Shown here: positions 30,351-41,400 of the stretch, piece by piece
Layout of the letters: every line of letters starts with the position of its first letter
Position numbering within the stretch: position 1 is the first letter of the stretch
NCBI GenBank assembly: GCA_013298985.1
Contig: JAAFJS010000005.1
Coordinates: forward strand, 1-64,000
Length of the DNA: 64,000 nucleotides
Origin: Cytophagales bacterium
GTDB lineage: Bacteria; Bacteroidota; Bacteroidia; Cytophagales; Thermoflexibacteraceae
Direction: 5' to 3'
Notes under the pieces: model-generated
What the model was told of the DNA's origin: nothing
What the model saw: the letters and a program-made list of their open reading frames with translations, nothing else
The model's database searches: none
Position numbers and translations under genes: made by a program

Positions 30351-30974
30351 TTACAACATAAACTTGACCATCAAAACCATCAATATAATATTAAGTCCTA
30401 CCACTACCCAAAACGGCTTCACATCAGGTTCGAGAATGTCTATTGTTGTCTTTTCATCTAATTTTTTTGCCACAGATTCGCTAATTGTATTAATATTTCC
30501 CATATTAATATCCTGACTTTTAACTACTTCCAGCAGTGTTTCGTTAAACGGTACTTTGCCTATTAGGTACTGAGCCACCCATCTGAACGGTTGGGGCAAT
30601 GTGTTTAGCCAAGAAGCGGTATTCACAAGTTGGTTTTTTAGTCCTTCATAATTCAAGTTTGTAGCTTGGCTTGTTTCCAACATTTTGCCAATAATGTATT
30701 GAAAAAAAGCAATTTTTTGTTCTTTTATTACATAGCTCAATCCTCGACGAATCCCATACGTTTTTCCTATCAAAAAATAGACCATAGGCAAGCCCAGTAC
30801 AAACACCAAAACAAGCAAACCAATCGCCAAAGCTGAAAGATGCGAAGCAGTAATCGCCGCCACTATCGCAAAAATCCAGTTCAGTAGCACACCAAAGCCA
30901 AGTACCACCATGATACTTCTCAGGGTGATAAACCCTGTTTTAGTAGCGATTTTCAAGTTTTCTTTGATGTCCAT
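30351..30974 (-). CDS. Hypothetical multi-TM membrane protein
   Basis: 207-aa ORF with N- and C-terminal TM segments. Confidence 0.65.
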   Translation of the reverse strand: MDIKENLKIATKTGFITLRSIMVVLGFGVLLNWIFAIVAAITASHLSALAIGLLVLVFVLGLPMVYFLIGKTYGIRRGLSYVIKEQKIAFFQYIIGKMLETSQATNLNYEGLKNQLVNTASWLNTLPQPFRWVAQYLIGKVPFNETLLEVVKSQDINMGNINTISESVAKKLDEKTTIDILEPDVKPFWVVVGLNIILMVLMVKFML

Positions 30975-30984
30975 ATCTCCTTGA

Positions 30985-31659
30985 CTATTGGTTAAGTTTC
31001 AAAATCTTATGTGCCAACTCCGCAATCAAAAAATCAATTTCTTCATCAATGTCTATTGCCTCCTTGCGGTCAATCTCAAACAAATAAGGTCTGTTGCCTA
31101 TTCGGTTGTGTTTTTCCTTCAAAATCTGCTTTGTAAAAAGATAAAGACAAGAATTTTCCTCGTAAATGGGTGGCAAATCTTGCGTTCGGAGCAAAATATT
31201 TGGATTGTGATTTACTGCACGCGCAAGCCCGTCCCAAAGTCTTGTTTGTAAGCGAGTTACACTAAAAAGCGAATCATAAATTGGATAGTTTTTTAGGAAA
31301 AAATTAATCCCTTCTTCAATCGTATCCGAGCTTAACAAAGGGTTGGTGCTATGCGTTTGGAGGTAAAAATCAGATTCCACTTGGCTAATGATATTGAGCA
31401 GTACGTCGTTCATAGGAATCCCGCCATCGCGCAAATGTTCGGGTCTTTCGAGCAAAATCACGCTGGGCATATTTGCCTTGGCATACTGCATGATGCTTGG
31501 GCTGTCCGTATCAATCACGATTTGGGTGATGGAAGGGCAGTTCAAAAGCGTTTCTGTAATGTAATGAAAAAGTGGTTTGCCATTGAAAAGGCGATAGTTT
31601 TTGCCCTTAACGCGCTCGCTGCTGTGGCGCATAGGCACGATAGCTGTGATGGTTTTCAT
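30985..31659 (-). CDS. Acylneuraminate cytidylyltransferase family protein
   Basis: MKTITAIVPMRHSSERVKGKNYRLFNGKPLFHYITETL; IDTDS; LQTHSTNPLL. Confidence 0.85.
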   Translation of the reverse strand: MKTITAIVPMRHSSERVKGKNYRLFNGKPLFHYITETLLNCPSITQIVIDTDSPSIMQYAKANMPSVILLERPEHLRDGGIPMNDVLLNIISQVESDFYLQTHSTNPLLSSDTIEEGINFFLKNYPIYDSLFSVTRLQTRLWDGLARAVNHNPNILLRTQDLPPIYEENSCLYLFTKQILKEKHNRIGNRPYLFEIDRKEAIDIDEEIDFLIAELAHKILKLNQ

Positions 31660-31841
31660 CTAATAAATCATTAATTTTTGTGGTAAAATTAAAGGAAATT
31701 TGTATTTTTATTCATCTAAACCAATATATTTGTTTTATTCCTTAGTTTATCGTTTTTGAATTTCTTGTTTTTAGTGTTTATTTACCATACATTAAGGCAA
31801 ATACTTATCAACTATATTAACCATTTAACAATATATTATTC

Positions 31842-32840
31842 ATGTTTTTGGAAGTACGAAACCTCTCTAAAAAATATTACCAACAAGCTGAAAAAGCGGT
31901 AGATAATCTTTCTTTTTCTTTGCAGGAAGGTGAAATCTTGACAATCGTGGGCGAAAGTGGTAGCGGGAAAACCTCCCTCTTACACATCATTGGTGGCTTG
32001 TTAGAGCCTGACGCGGGCGAGGTCTTTTTGGAGTTGGGCAAGGTGCTGCCGCCCTCGGCGCGATTAGTAGCGGGCAATCCTTTCATCAATATTGTCCACC
32101 AGAACTTCAAGATGTTTCCGCTTTTTAACATTTATGACAATATTTCTTACTTTCTTAGGCAGTACAAAGCTGATTATCAGCGCAAAAGAGTAGCTGAATT
32201 GCTGACACTTTGCAGGCTGGAAGGTACAGAAAACAAACTTCCCTACGAACTTTCGGGCGGGCAGTTACAGCGTGTTGCTTTGGCTGTGGCACTGGCAAAC
32301 AAACCCAAATTACTGTTGCTGGACGAGCCTTTTAGCAATTTGGACGCAAGCCTCAAGCTGTATTTGAAAAAAGAAATTTTACATATTTTGAAGGAAAGCA
32401 AGACTGCCGCCATCATGGTTACGCACGACCCCCAAGACGCTTTTGGGCTTGCTGACCGCGTGGCTGTCATGTATAAAGGCGAAATTTTGCAGATAGACAA
32501 ACCACAGTTCGTCTATCAACACCCTGTCAATCTGTACGTTGCGGGGCTTTTTGGCGAAGTAAATGTCTTGGATTCTGCCCTCATCAAACTTTTCCAACTC
32601 TCAGAGGCATGGGGCGCGGTTAGGATTATGATTCGCCCTGCCGACATCAAGATTGGCAATAAAAACAATAGTATTTTTGAGGTAACAATCCTGTCTATTG
32701 ATTTTATGGGTGCGTTTTACCGAGTAGAGGTGCAAACAGCTATCAATCAGATACTTATTATTCATACACCTTTCATTGATGGCGCAGTGGGAGAGAAAAT
32801 TTTTATTCAGTTAGACAGACAAAAACTACTTATTTTTTAG
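31842..32840 (+). CDS. ABC transporter ATP-binding protein (PotA/ModC-like with TOBE-like C-terminus)
   Basis: GESGSGKTSLL Walker A, LSGGQLQRVALAVALANKPKLLLLDEPFSNLD, MVTHDPQDAFGLADRVAVM. Confidence 0.9.
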   Translation: MFLEVRNLSKKYYQQAEKAVDNLSFSLQEGEILTIVGESGSGKTSLLHIIGGLLEPDAGEVFLELGKVLPPSARLVAGNPFINIVHQNFKMFPLFNIYDNISYFLRQYKADYQRKRVAELLTLCRLEGTENKLPYELSGGQLQRVALAVALANKPKLLLLDEPFSNLDASLKLYLKKEILHILKESKTAAIMVTHDPQDAFGLADRVAVMYKGEILQIDKPQFVYQHPVNLYVAGLFGEVNVLDSALIKLFQLSEAWGAVRIMIRPADIKIGNKNNSIFEVTILSIDFMGAFYRVEVQTAINQILIIHTPFIDGAVGEKIFIQLDRQKLLIF

Positions 32841-33252
32841 TCTTAAAAAGAATAATTTTAAAGTCTTTGGGGAAAAGTTCGGTGAAATACAGTATGATAA
32901 TCAGCAACATAGGCGCGGCAGAGGTGAAAACAGTAACCAACCAAATGCCTAAAAAACTATTGATTCGAGCATCAGACGAATCTGATTTTTGAAAACGAAT
33001 GGACATAGTTTCTTTGGGTGCGTACTCTACATTATCAGGTCCCTTAAAAGTTACGTTTTTTGTGCCATCAAAAAACTGAATGACAGGGTAGCTGTGCATG
33101 AAATCTGAGCCTCCTACCAAGCTCTGCCCCTTGAATAAATACGTGCCTGTCGTTTCTTCGGAGTTCACAAGCCAGTAAATCCGATACAAATAAAACGGGC
33201 TGACGAGCAGCAGGAACAACAGTACGAAAAATAAGTTTTTTCTGATTTGCAT
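32830..33252 (-). CDS. DUF3592-like membrane protein
   Basis: Two TM segments flanking a beta-rich extracytoplasmic domain; start trimmed to M at 33252. Confidence 0.6.
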   Translation of the reverse strand: MQIRKNLFFVLLFLLLVSPFYLYRIYWLVNSEETTGTYLFKGQSLVGGSDFMHSYPVIQFFDGTKNVTFKGPDNVEYAPKETMSIRFQKSDSSDARINSFLGIWLVTVFTSAAPMLLIIILYFTELFPKDFKIILFKTKK

Positions 33253-33302
33253 GGTTTTTTCAAATTTCTGCAATTTAAGCAAATTTAATGAATATAAAAT
33301 AA

Positions 33303-34265
33303 ATGAAAACAACATTTGCCGTAGTTTTGGTCTTGTCCAGTTTTTCAGTTTTTTCCCAAGCAAAGCTCGATTGGCGGGCGCGTGCAGACATCAACAAAGA
33401 TTTGCCCGAAACTATCCAAGTCTTTGAATTTGAGGGAAATATGCCCACTACTCAGCGAAAAATACACGCTTTTTATGCCAAAATAAACCTCAAAGACAGG
33501 AAAATAGAAGTCAAAAGCATAGCCTCAGAAAACGGAAAAGGACTGGAAACCACGCCCGAATTGGCACTGAAAAGTAAAGCCATTTTAGCCATTAACGGCG
33601 GCTATTTTACCTTCAAACCCGATACGGTCAGTGGCGGACTTTCTTCGGTCAGTTTGCTGGTTTCTGATGGAAAAACCATCGCGACTAATCAAGAAATAGT
33701 AAGCAGAAAAAATGACAATGGAAAGCTAAATGCCTGTTACCCAACGCGTAGTGCCTTCGGACTCAAAGGCAGAAAGGCAGACGTGGCTTGGGTATATTCT
33801 GAAAATGGAAAAACGTATTTTTACCAACAACCAAATCCTGTTTCTGATGATTTTGTTCAGCCCAAACCCACAGAAAAAATGCCTTCTAAACGCAAAAAAT
33901 GGAAAATGAAAGAAGTGATGGGCGGAGGTCCCGTTTTGGTGGAAAATTTTGAGAAACGCATTACCGACAAAGAGGAATTATTGGCGCAAATAGCAGGCGT
34001 AAACCCCAGAACAGCAGTAGGTTATACAGACAAAAATGAACTTATATTTTTGGTAGTAGATGGGCGACAGGAAATCAGTGAAGGCGTAACTTTTGAAGAA
34101 TTGGCAGCTATTTTTGTTGGGTTGGGGGCAAAAGAGGCGATTAATCTGGACGGCGGCGGTTCTTCTACTTTTTGGGCAAACGGGCAAGTGCTAAACAAGC
34201 CCTCTGACAAAACTGGGCTGAGAAAAGTTGCCTCTATTTTGATAATAAAGAATAAAAATGACTAA
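33303..34265 (+). CDS. Phosphodiester glycosidase (NAGPA/DUF2233) family secreted protein
   Basis: LAINGGYFTFKP; LIFLVVDGRQEISEGVTFEELAAIFVGLGAKEAINLDGGGSSTFW. Confidence 0.85.
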   Translation: MKTTFAVVLVLSSFSVFSQAKLDWRARADINKDLPETIQVFEFEGNMPTTQRKIHAFYAKINLKDRKIEVKSIASENGKGLETTPELALKSKAILAINGGYFTFKPDTVSGGLSSVSLLVSDGKTIATNQEIVSRKNDNGKLNACYPTRSAFGLKGRKADVAWVYSENGKTYFYQQPNPVSDDFVQPKPTEKMPSKRKKWKMKEVMGGGPVLVENFEKRITDKEELLAQIAGVNPRTAVGYTDKNELIFLVVDGRQEISEGVTFEELAAIFVGLGAKEAINLDGGGSSTFWANGQVLNKPSDKTGLRKVASILIIKNKND

Positions 34266-34314
34266 ATTGTACTTTCAAAACTTTGATTTTAAAACCGTTT
34301 AATATAAAAATACT

Positions 34315-34494
34315 ATGAAATCTCTTTTGAAATTGATTGCCTTTGGCGGCTTGTGTTTGACTGTTATTCCTTCATTTTTGGTTTTCAATGAATTGATAAC
34401 CATAGATTTGCACAAAAATTTGATGTTTGTGGGAATGTTGCTTTGGTTTGTAAGCATACCATTTTTGCTCAAAAAGACAAAAGCAAAAGTGTAG
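34315..34494 (+). CDS. Small two-TM membrane protein (59 aa, not in supplied ORF track)
   Basis: MKSLLKLIAFGGLCLTVIPSFLVFNELITIDLHKNLMFVGMLLWFVSIPFLLKKTKAKV*. Confidence 0.55.
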   Translation: MKSLLKLIAFGGLCLTVIPSFLVFNELITIDLHKNLMFVGMLLWFVSIPFLLKKTKAKV

Positions 34495-34522
34495 TTTTAT
34501 CATTTTTTAAATTTGTTGTTTT

Positions 34523-35212
34523 ATGACTATATCAATAGACAGAATTAATACTAATTTGAAAATGTCGATTCCTTATGAAACTTTTTTATTTTTTTTAGAA
34601 AAAACAGAAGAAGGCGGAGTCGAGCAAAAATTTCAATATTTTGAGGGAGAGATTATTCCTATGCACAGCGAAAAGCCTGTGCCTGAGTGGTTTGTGCGCT
34701 ATGTTTTAAGCAATGATTTTGGAACACAACCCATAAAACTTCTATTTGAGATGGCAACAATCAATCATGGACAAATTATTTCAAATCTTCATATTCTCTT
34801 GGGCATGGTTTCCAAGACAAAAAATATAAAAATCTACTCACAAGGCACATTTGTCTATGTAGAAATTACGGGCAACTCCTTCCTTCCTGATTTATTTTTT
34901 ACAAATGCGGCAAATCAGCAAAAAAAAGATAAGCAGACTTTGCTCAACCCACTAAGTGTTTTTGAAGTGCTTTCTAACTCTACCAAGAAAATAGATAAGG
35001 TGAATAAACTCGATGAATACCAGCAAATTGAAAGCGTCTTAGAATACATTTTGATTGACCAATACAAACCCCATGTTACTATTCATCGCCGCATCAGTGA
35101 AAATATGTGGAAACAGGAGTTTTTGACCTCTATGAGTAGTGCTATCCACTTGGAAAGTATTGATTATAGCATTAGTTTGGCAGAAATCTATGACGGTGTA
35201 GAATTTGAATAA
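34523..35212 (+). CDS. Uma2 family endonuclease-like protein
   Basis: NHGQIISNLHILLG; FLPDLFFT; SVFEVLSNSTKKIDKVNKLDEYQQIESVLEYILIDQ. Confidence 0.8.
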   Translation: MTISIDRINTNLKMSIPYETFLFFLEKTEEGGVEQKFQYFEGEIIPMHSEKPVPEWFVRYVLSNDFGTQPIKLLFEMATINHGQIISNLHILLGMVSKTKNIKIYSQGTFVYVEITGNSFLPDLFFTNAANQQKKDKQTLLNPLSVFEVLSNSTKKIDKVNKLDEYQQIESVLEYILIDQYKPHVTIHRRISENMWKQEFLTSMSSAIHLESIDYSISLAEIYDGVEFE

Positions 35213-35409
35213 AATTAGGCTGTTAGTTCAAACAAAGGCGGGCGTATAGTTAAAAAAATAACCTTCTGTATAAATTTTTAGTTAAATAATTGTACTTACA
35301 AAATCACAAAAAAAGACTAATTTTGCAACCAATTAGGCTCTTAGTTACGTATTTACTTCATGCTACATTAAGGATTTATTATTTATTCATCAATTATTTT
35401 ATCTCAAAA

Positions 35410-36747
35410 ATGACAAATAAAAATTCGTTTTACAATGCTTACAAAGGCATTTCCGTTTTTTTCTTATTTGTAATACTTTCATTATCAGCCTGTAAAAAAG
35501 ATAATGATGTGGTAGAAACCATACCACAGCCTACGGACGATTTGAGCAAGGCAAAGTTGGCTTTGCTGGACACGATGCGCGACGTATATTACTGGAACGA
35601 GCGCGTGCCAGTGGCGAGTATGGTCAATATCAAAAATTATGCGACGGTCAAGGCAACTTTGGACGCATTTCGCCACCCCTTAGACAAGTTTAGCACCATT
35701 GCAGACTTAGAGGTAATTACCAAAGAGTTTGCAGGAACGCCCCAAGATTATGGTATGGGTGCTTTCAGGGCAGACGCGCAGGGAAATGTACGCATTGGCT
35801 ACGTTTATGCGGACTCCCCAATGGGCAAGGAAGGCGTTACGCGTGGGTGCATTTTGCAGAAAATTGGCGGACAAGTTCCCTCTAACAATAACTTAGGTGC
35901 TGAACTGGGAAAGACACAAAACACCTTTGAAATCAAGTTTTTAGATGGTACGGTGCGAACTTTTACAGCCTCACAAGCCACCTACAAAGTCAATCCTGTG
36001 ATGGTCAAAAAGATAATTACTGAGGGGAATAAAAAAATTGCGTATTTGGCATACAATTCTTTTTTGGGGACTCCTGCTGAGGAGCAAGCAAGATTGAATA
36101 CCATTTTTGCCGAATTTAAGCAAGCAGGCGTGAGTGAATTGGTGCTTGACCTTCGTTACAATGGCGGCGGCTACGTAACTACGATGGGCTACCTCGCCAG
36201 CCTGGTGGCACCTGCCTCTGCCAATGGAAAAATTCTTTCACAGCAAAAGTGGAATGCTACCATTCAAGCGCAGTTTGGGCAACAAATTCAGCAAAATGCA
36301 CTTAGAGTTACTACAAGGTCAAATACATTAACTTTGCAGAGAGTAGTTGTTATCACTACGAGAAACAGTGCCTCTGCCAGTGAGCAGATTATCAATAACT
36401 TAAAGCCTTACATGAATGTAGTTACAGTAGGAAGCACCACTTACGGCAAGCCCGCCTTCAACAATCTTTACAGCTTTAAGCCTTATGGATTTTACCTCAC
36501 GCTTGGTGTGATGGCAAATGCCAATGGTGAAGGCGACTTTTTTGAGGGGATTCCTGCGACTATCGCGGCAAGTGATGATGCTTCCAGAGATTTTGGAGAT
36601 GTAAACGAACTTTCGCTAAAACAGGCGTTGAGCTATATCAATACAGGTTCTACCATGCCTATCAATGGTAGAATCGAGGCAGAAACTCAGTCCGAATTGC
36701 TAAATATGGAGAATCTGCGTACTTGGAATATTTTAAATGTTTTTTAA
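35410..36747 (+). CDS. S41 family peptidase (lipoprotein)
   Basis: Lipobox LSLSAC; PDZ-like; VLDLRYNGGGYVTTMGYLASLV; ITTRNSASASEQIINNLKPY; VGSTTYGKP. Confidence 0.9.
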   Translation: MTNKNSFYNAYKGISVFFLFVILSLSACKKDNDVVETIPQPTDDLSKAKLALLDTMRDVYYWNERVPVASMVNIKNYATVKATLDAFRHPLDKFSTIADLEVITKEFAGTPQDYGMGAFRADAQGNVRIGYVYADSPMGKEGVTRGCILQKIGGQVPSNNNLGAELGKTQNTFEIKFLDGTVRTFTASQATYKVNPVMVKKIITEGNKKIAYLAYNSFLGTPAEEQARLNTIFAEFKQAGVSELVLDLRYNGGGYVTTMGYLASLVAPASANGKILSQQKWNATIQAQFGQQIQQNALRVTTRSNTLTLQRVVVITTRNSASASEQIINNLKPYMNVVTVGSTTYGKPAFNNLYSFKPYGFYLTLGVMANANGEGDFFEGIPATIAASDDASRDFGDVNELSLKQALSYINTGSTMPINGRIEAETQSELLNMENLRTWNILNVF

Positions 36748-36771
36748 AGGAAAAAGAGTTCTGTATTTATC

Positions 36772-36819
36772 AAAAAAATTGACCTCTTGCGGACTTAATC
36801 TGCGAGAGGTCAATTTTTT
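36772..36819. terminator. Bidirectional intrinsic terminator
   Basis: aaaaaaattgacctcttgcgga...tctgcgagaggtcaattttttt. Confidence 0.85.
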
Positions 36820-36834
36820 TATTGTCCTAACAAA

Positions 36835-38370
36835 TCACTTCCCTTGGTTTAACTCGCCCTCGCGTAGCGGCAATGCCCAAACCAAAGAAGTGCTGTTAAA
36901 GGGTATTGTACTTGTATTGCGGTCGCCATTAGGGATAGGCAGGCGCAGTGCTTGTAGGTAATACACCCTGTCGCCCTCAAAAGCCAATTCTACCATGCGT
37001 TCACGATGAATGTCAGCGGCAGTAAGTGCAGTGAGTGGGTTTACACCTGCCCTGCGGCGTACGGTGTTTACGTCTTCCAAAGCCCCTGTTGCATTGTTTT
37101 TATTAAAGCGGATAATAGCACGTGTAAGAAGCATTTCGGGTAATCGGAAAAGCGGAATACTGGTTACGCCGCGCTGTGCCGTACTACGGAAATAGCGGTC
37201 GTTCCATGTATTTGTGGTGCGTATATTGCGAAAAGTGGGGTCTTGTCCAGCAGGTATCCTTCTAAAAAGTTGTGTATAGCGGCGGTCGGCTTGTGCTTCT
37301 GCGGTTAATGTGGTATCGGGGTTTACCCAGCCCGCACTGCGTAAGAAGCTATAACTTGTGGATAGAGTGCGCTGATTTGGGTTTACGCCTCCATCAAAGT
37401 TCCCTACGGTGAAGTTAAAAAAAGAAAAACGGCGTGGCACTTTCCAGCTTGACGTAGTGCCGCCCAGCCCATTGGAGCGTGCGCCATTGCCAAGCGCATA
37501 GTACCAGATTACTTCGCGTGCGTTTATCTCGAACGCCTGATTCCAAGCCCTGATAGGTTCTTCGCTGAGGTTGTATCTGTTGCTATTAATGACGGCATCA
37601 CATTCGGCTTCTGCACCATTAAAATCGCCCATCTGAAAAAGGACACGAGCCAGCAAAAAGGAAGCCGCAAAACGATTTACTCGCCCAATCTGATAGGAAG
37701 GGAACTGACCCGCACCATCAAGCGGGAGCAACTCTTTTGCTTTACGCAAATCACTCACTACAAGGTCGTATATCTCTTTGGTAGTAGCAGGCGGCGCATT
37801 GATTGCATCTGTAATTCCTTTCAGAAATTCAGTGCGTAGGGGTAGCACACGCTTGTCGTTTGTGCCTGATGCCTCGAAAGCGGGGCAGAATATTTTTGCT
37901 AAGTTCCAATAAGCGTATGCCCTAAGGAAATGAGCCTCTCCTTGAATACGGCTTACTTGATTATTATTGGGTAGCTGAGTAACTGTGCCGTTATTGATTG
38001 CCTGAAAAATAGAATTAGAAGACAGGATTACTTGATATGCCGCCGCATAAGCATTATTGAGCCAGCTACTTTCATTGACATTGTTCCGATTATAGAAGTC
38101 TAAGATGTTGGGGTCATTGCCCGCAAGTGGGCTAAAATTACCCTCATCACCTATGGCACTTGCAAAGGCATTGAAGTTTTCTATGATAGAACCATTGCCA
38201 CCATTGCCTGTGAGCGCATAATAGGCACCGCCTACGGCATCATCTAAATTTTGAACTGAAAGCTCAATTCGGTTTTCTACGGGATTGGTCAGTTCAAAAA
38301 ACTTATTGTTATTGCACCCACTCAAAATAAAAAGACCGAATGCAAGGAATGTTATTTTTATTATTTTCAT
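36835..38370 (-). CDS. RagB/SusD family nutrient uptake outer membrane protein
   Basis: Lipobox FILSGC; RIQGEAHFLRAYAYWNLAKIF; RRRAGVNPLTALTAADIHRERMVELAFEGDRVYYL. Confidence 0.95.
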   Translation of the reverse strand: MKIIKITFLAFGLFILSGCNNNKFFELTNPVENRIELSVQNLDDAVGGAYYALTGNGGNGSIIENFNAFASAIGDEGNFSPLAGNDPNILDFYNRNNVNESSWLNNAYAAAYQVILSSNSIFQAINNGTVTQLPNNNQVSRIQGEAHFLRAYAYWNLAKIFCPAFEASGTNDKRVLPLRTEFLKGITDAINAPPATTKEIYDLVVSDLRKAKELLPLDGAGQFPSYQIGRVNRFAASFLLARVLFQMGDFNGAEAECDAVINSNRYNLSEEPIRAWNQAFEINAREVIWYYALGNGARSNGLGGTTSSWKVPRRFSFFNFTVGNFDGGVNPNQRTLSTSYSFLRSAGWVNPDTTLTAEAQADRRYTQLFRRIPAGQDPTFRNIRTTNTWNDRYFRSTAQRGVTSIPLFRLPEMLLTRAIIRFNKNNATGALEDVNTVRRRAGVNPLTALTAADIHRERMVELAFEGDRVYYLQALRLPIPNGDRNTSTIPFNSTSLVWALPLREGELNQGK

Positions 38371-38403
38371 TTTATTTATGATTAAGATGTTTTGTTTAAA
38401 ATA

Positions 38404-41400
38404 TTAAAATCCAATATTTAGACCAAAACTCCAAGTTCGGAGCTGTGGTAACATAGGGCTAACGGCACCTTGCTGAAGGTTGCGCGACTGTGCGCCTCCG
38501 TCAAAGATAAGTTGTTCTGGGTCCCAGCCTTTGTAGCCTGTAAAAGTAAGCAAGTTATTCCCCGAAATAAAGATACGAATGTTTTGCATTTTTAGTTTTT
38601 GGACCACATTTTTGGGTAGATTGTAGGCAATTTGCAGCGTACGCAAACGCACAAAGTCGCCTTTGAATAAGTACCTATCAATGCTTTGCTGCGTATAGTT
38701 TTGGTCATTGTTTGGCTGACCATTAGGCAGTAAGCGTGGCAACCCTGCGTTGTCAATATTAAATCGGTTGTTCCACATCAGCCTTGGATACTCGGCATTT
38801 CGGTTTTCGGGAGTCCATGTATTATCAATGATGTTGGTGCGCGCCAGCCCTAATCCGCCAGGCTGCGTCCAGCCCTGCTCGCCAAAGTCATAAATATAAT
38901 TACCACCCTGGAAGGTAAACTGGGCAGTAAGTTCTATGCCTTTATAAGAAAAATTATTGGTAAAACCACCGTACCAGCGCGGTAGCCCTGTTTTATTTTG
39001 CTGTACTATTCGATGGTTGGCAATATTGGCAGTGGTGGCAGGAATCATATTACCTGTTTTTACGGTTTCACCTGTTCGCCCAAACAAATCTCGGTCAATC
39101 TCATAAATCATGGGGATACCATTCTCGGAATTAATTCCTGCAAACTCAGCAACCCAAAAAGTACCTAATCGGTAGCCTGCTATGTTCCTTGTTAGCCCTG
39201 CATTGATGCCTTGCCCGCGTGCGTCTAAGCTGGGGTTAAGTGCTGTAATTTTATTGTCATTGGTGGTAAAATTAAAATTTGTTGTCCATTTAAAGCCGCC
39301 CTTGTCAATATTGATAGTATTGATTTCGAACTCCCACCCAAAGGTTTTCATATCACCAATATTAGCCCAAATGCTGTTGCCCTGAAACTGCAAACCAGCC
39401 GAAGGGGGCGTAGGGGTGGTGAGTAATAAATCGCGTACGTCGCGCATATAGTAGCCTAAGCTACCTGTAATTCTGTTGTTGAGGAAACCATAATCCGCCG
39501 CAAAGTCATAGGCATTAGTGGTTTCCCATTTGAGTTCGCGCACGCCAATATTAGAAACAATTAAGCCATTGGTAGTGTTTGCATAGGCGGGCCAGTCCAA
39601 GAAAGTAGTTTCCGTTGCCAAGGGAATATTCTGGTTGCCCGTTACTCCATAGCTTGCACGAAGTTTTAATAAAGAAACATTTTTATTATTCTTCAAAAAA
39701 TTTTCCTCTGACATAATCCAGCCCGCCGAGAGTGCAGGGAAGTTACCCCAACGGTATTCTTGTGCAAAAATAGAAGTAGCGTCACGTCTAAAACTTAGCC
39801 CTGCCAAATATTTTTCTTTGAAATTATAGTTTACACGCCCAAAATAAGAACGAATATAGCGTTCGCCACCAAAGCCACCACTTGCAGAAAGAATAGTTCT
39901 TGGTGAGCCAATTTGAGGGGCTACACCAGGGAGGTCTTCGCCTCGGACAAAAAGGCTTTGTGTATTAAAACGTTGAGATTCAGTGCCTACAACAGCATTG
40001 ATACTGTGTTCGCCAAAAGACTTGGTATAAGTACCGAAGGCATTGTAGTTAAAATTACGACGTGTAGCTTGTGTATCTTCGGCATAGGGGATATTAGAAG
40101 GGCGCAAAAAAGCACCTGCCCAAAAATTGGTGTGGTCTTGGTTGATGTCTGCCGAAAACTCTGTTCTTAAAGAAAGTCCTTTCAAAAAGGGGACTTGATA
40201 GTCTAAATAACCACCGCCTAATACGCGGTAGTTGCGAAAACGATTGAGGTAATATTCGCGCTGGCTTGCCGCCACAGGGTTTGCGCCTGATTTCGGATTC
40301 CAATACGCCCCGCTTGCCAAACTGATAGGGAAGATAGGAAGCGTGTTATTAGCTACCCCAAAACCTCCATTTGCCACATTGTCATTGCAGCAAGGAGTGC
40401 CTATCCCACTGGCAGGAATACGGTTGTTTTCTGAATAGGCTAAGGTGAATCGTACTCCTGTGGTCAGGTGATTGATAGGCTGAAACTCTATATTGGCTCT
40501 GGCTGATGCCCTGGTGAAGTCATTGCCTTTCAGCACGCCATCGTCCTTGCGCCAGTTCCCCGAAACAAACATACTGCCCTTGTCGAAAGCCCTTGAAATG
40601 GAAACGTTTGCTTCTCGGAAAGCCCCTGTGCGTAATATTTCATTAAACCAGTTGGTATTTGCCAAGCTATTTCTGTCTATGCGCGAGTTAGGGTCAATAT
40701 TGGTGTTAATTTGGGAAAGCAAGGGGTTAATGTCAGTAGCCACAGGTAGCCCGCTATTTACCCTTGATTGGTCTAACAAACTAAGCCACTGCTGGGTATT
40801 GACAAAACCCATATCGCTGGCAGTACGCGTGAGGGACTGAACGCCTGAAGTATAGTCTATGTTTAAACCACCCTTTCCTTTTTTACCTGTTTTGGTGGTA
40901 ACTAAAATGACACCATTTGCCCCTCTGGAACCGTAAATAGCGGTGGCGGCGGCATCTTTTAATACCTCAATAGACTCAATATCGTTGGGGTTAATGGTGG
41001 CTAAGGGGTTTTGGGGAATTATATTTCTGGAACTGCCTACCCCGCTTGGGCTACCATCAAAAATAGGAATCCCGTCCAGCACCCAAAGAGGTTCAGCACC
41101 CGAAGAAATAGAACCTGTACCGCGTACCATCACGCGAACAGGGCCCCCAGGCGTGCCAGAGGCTTGGTTTACTTGAATACCCGTACCTCGCCCCTGCAGC
41201 ATTGCGTCCAGTGTGGGGGCTTGGAACTGTACTAATTCTTCGCTTTTTACTTGGGAAATAGACCCTGTTACTTCGCGCTTATTCTGTGTACCATAACCAG
41301 TAACTACTACCTGCTGCAAGGCACGAACGTCGGGCGTAAAACTTAGGTTGATAATTGCCTGATTGTTAATTGCCCGTTCCTCTGTGGTATAGCCAATAAA

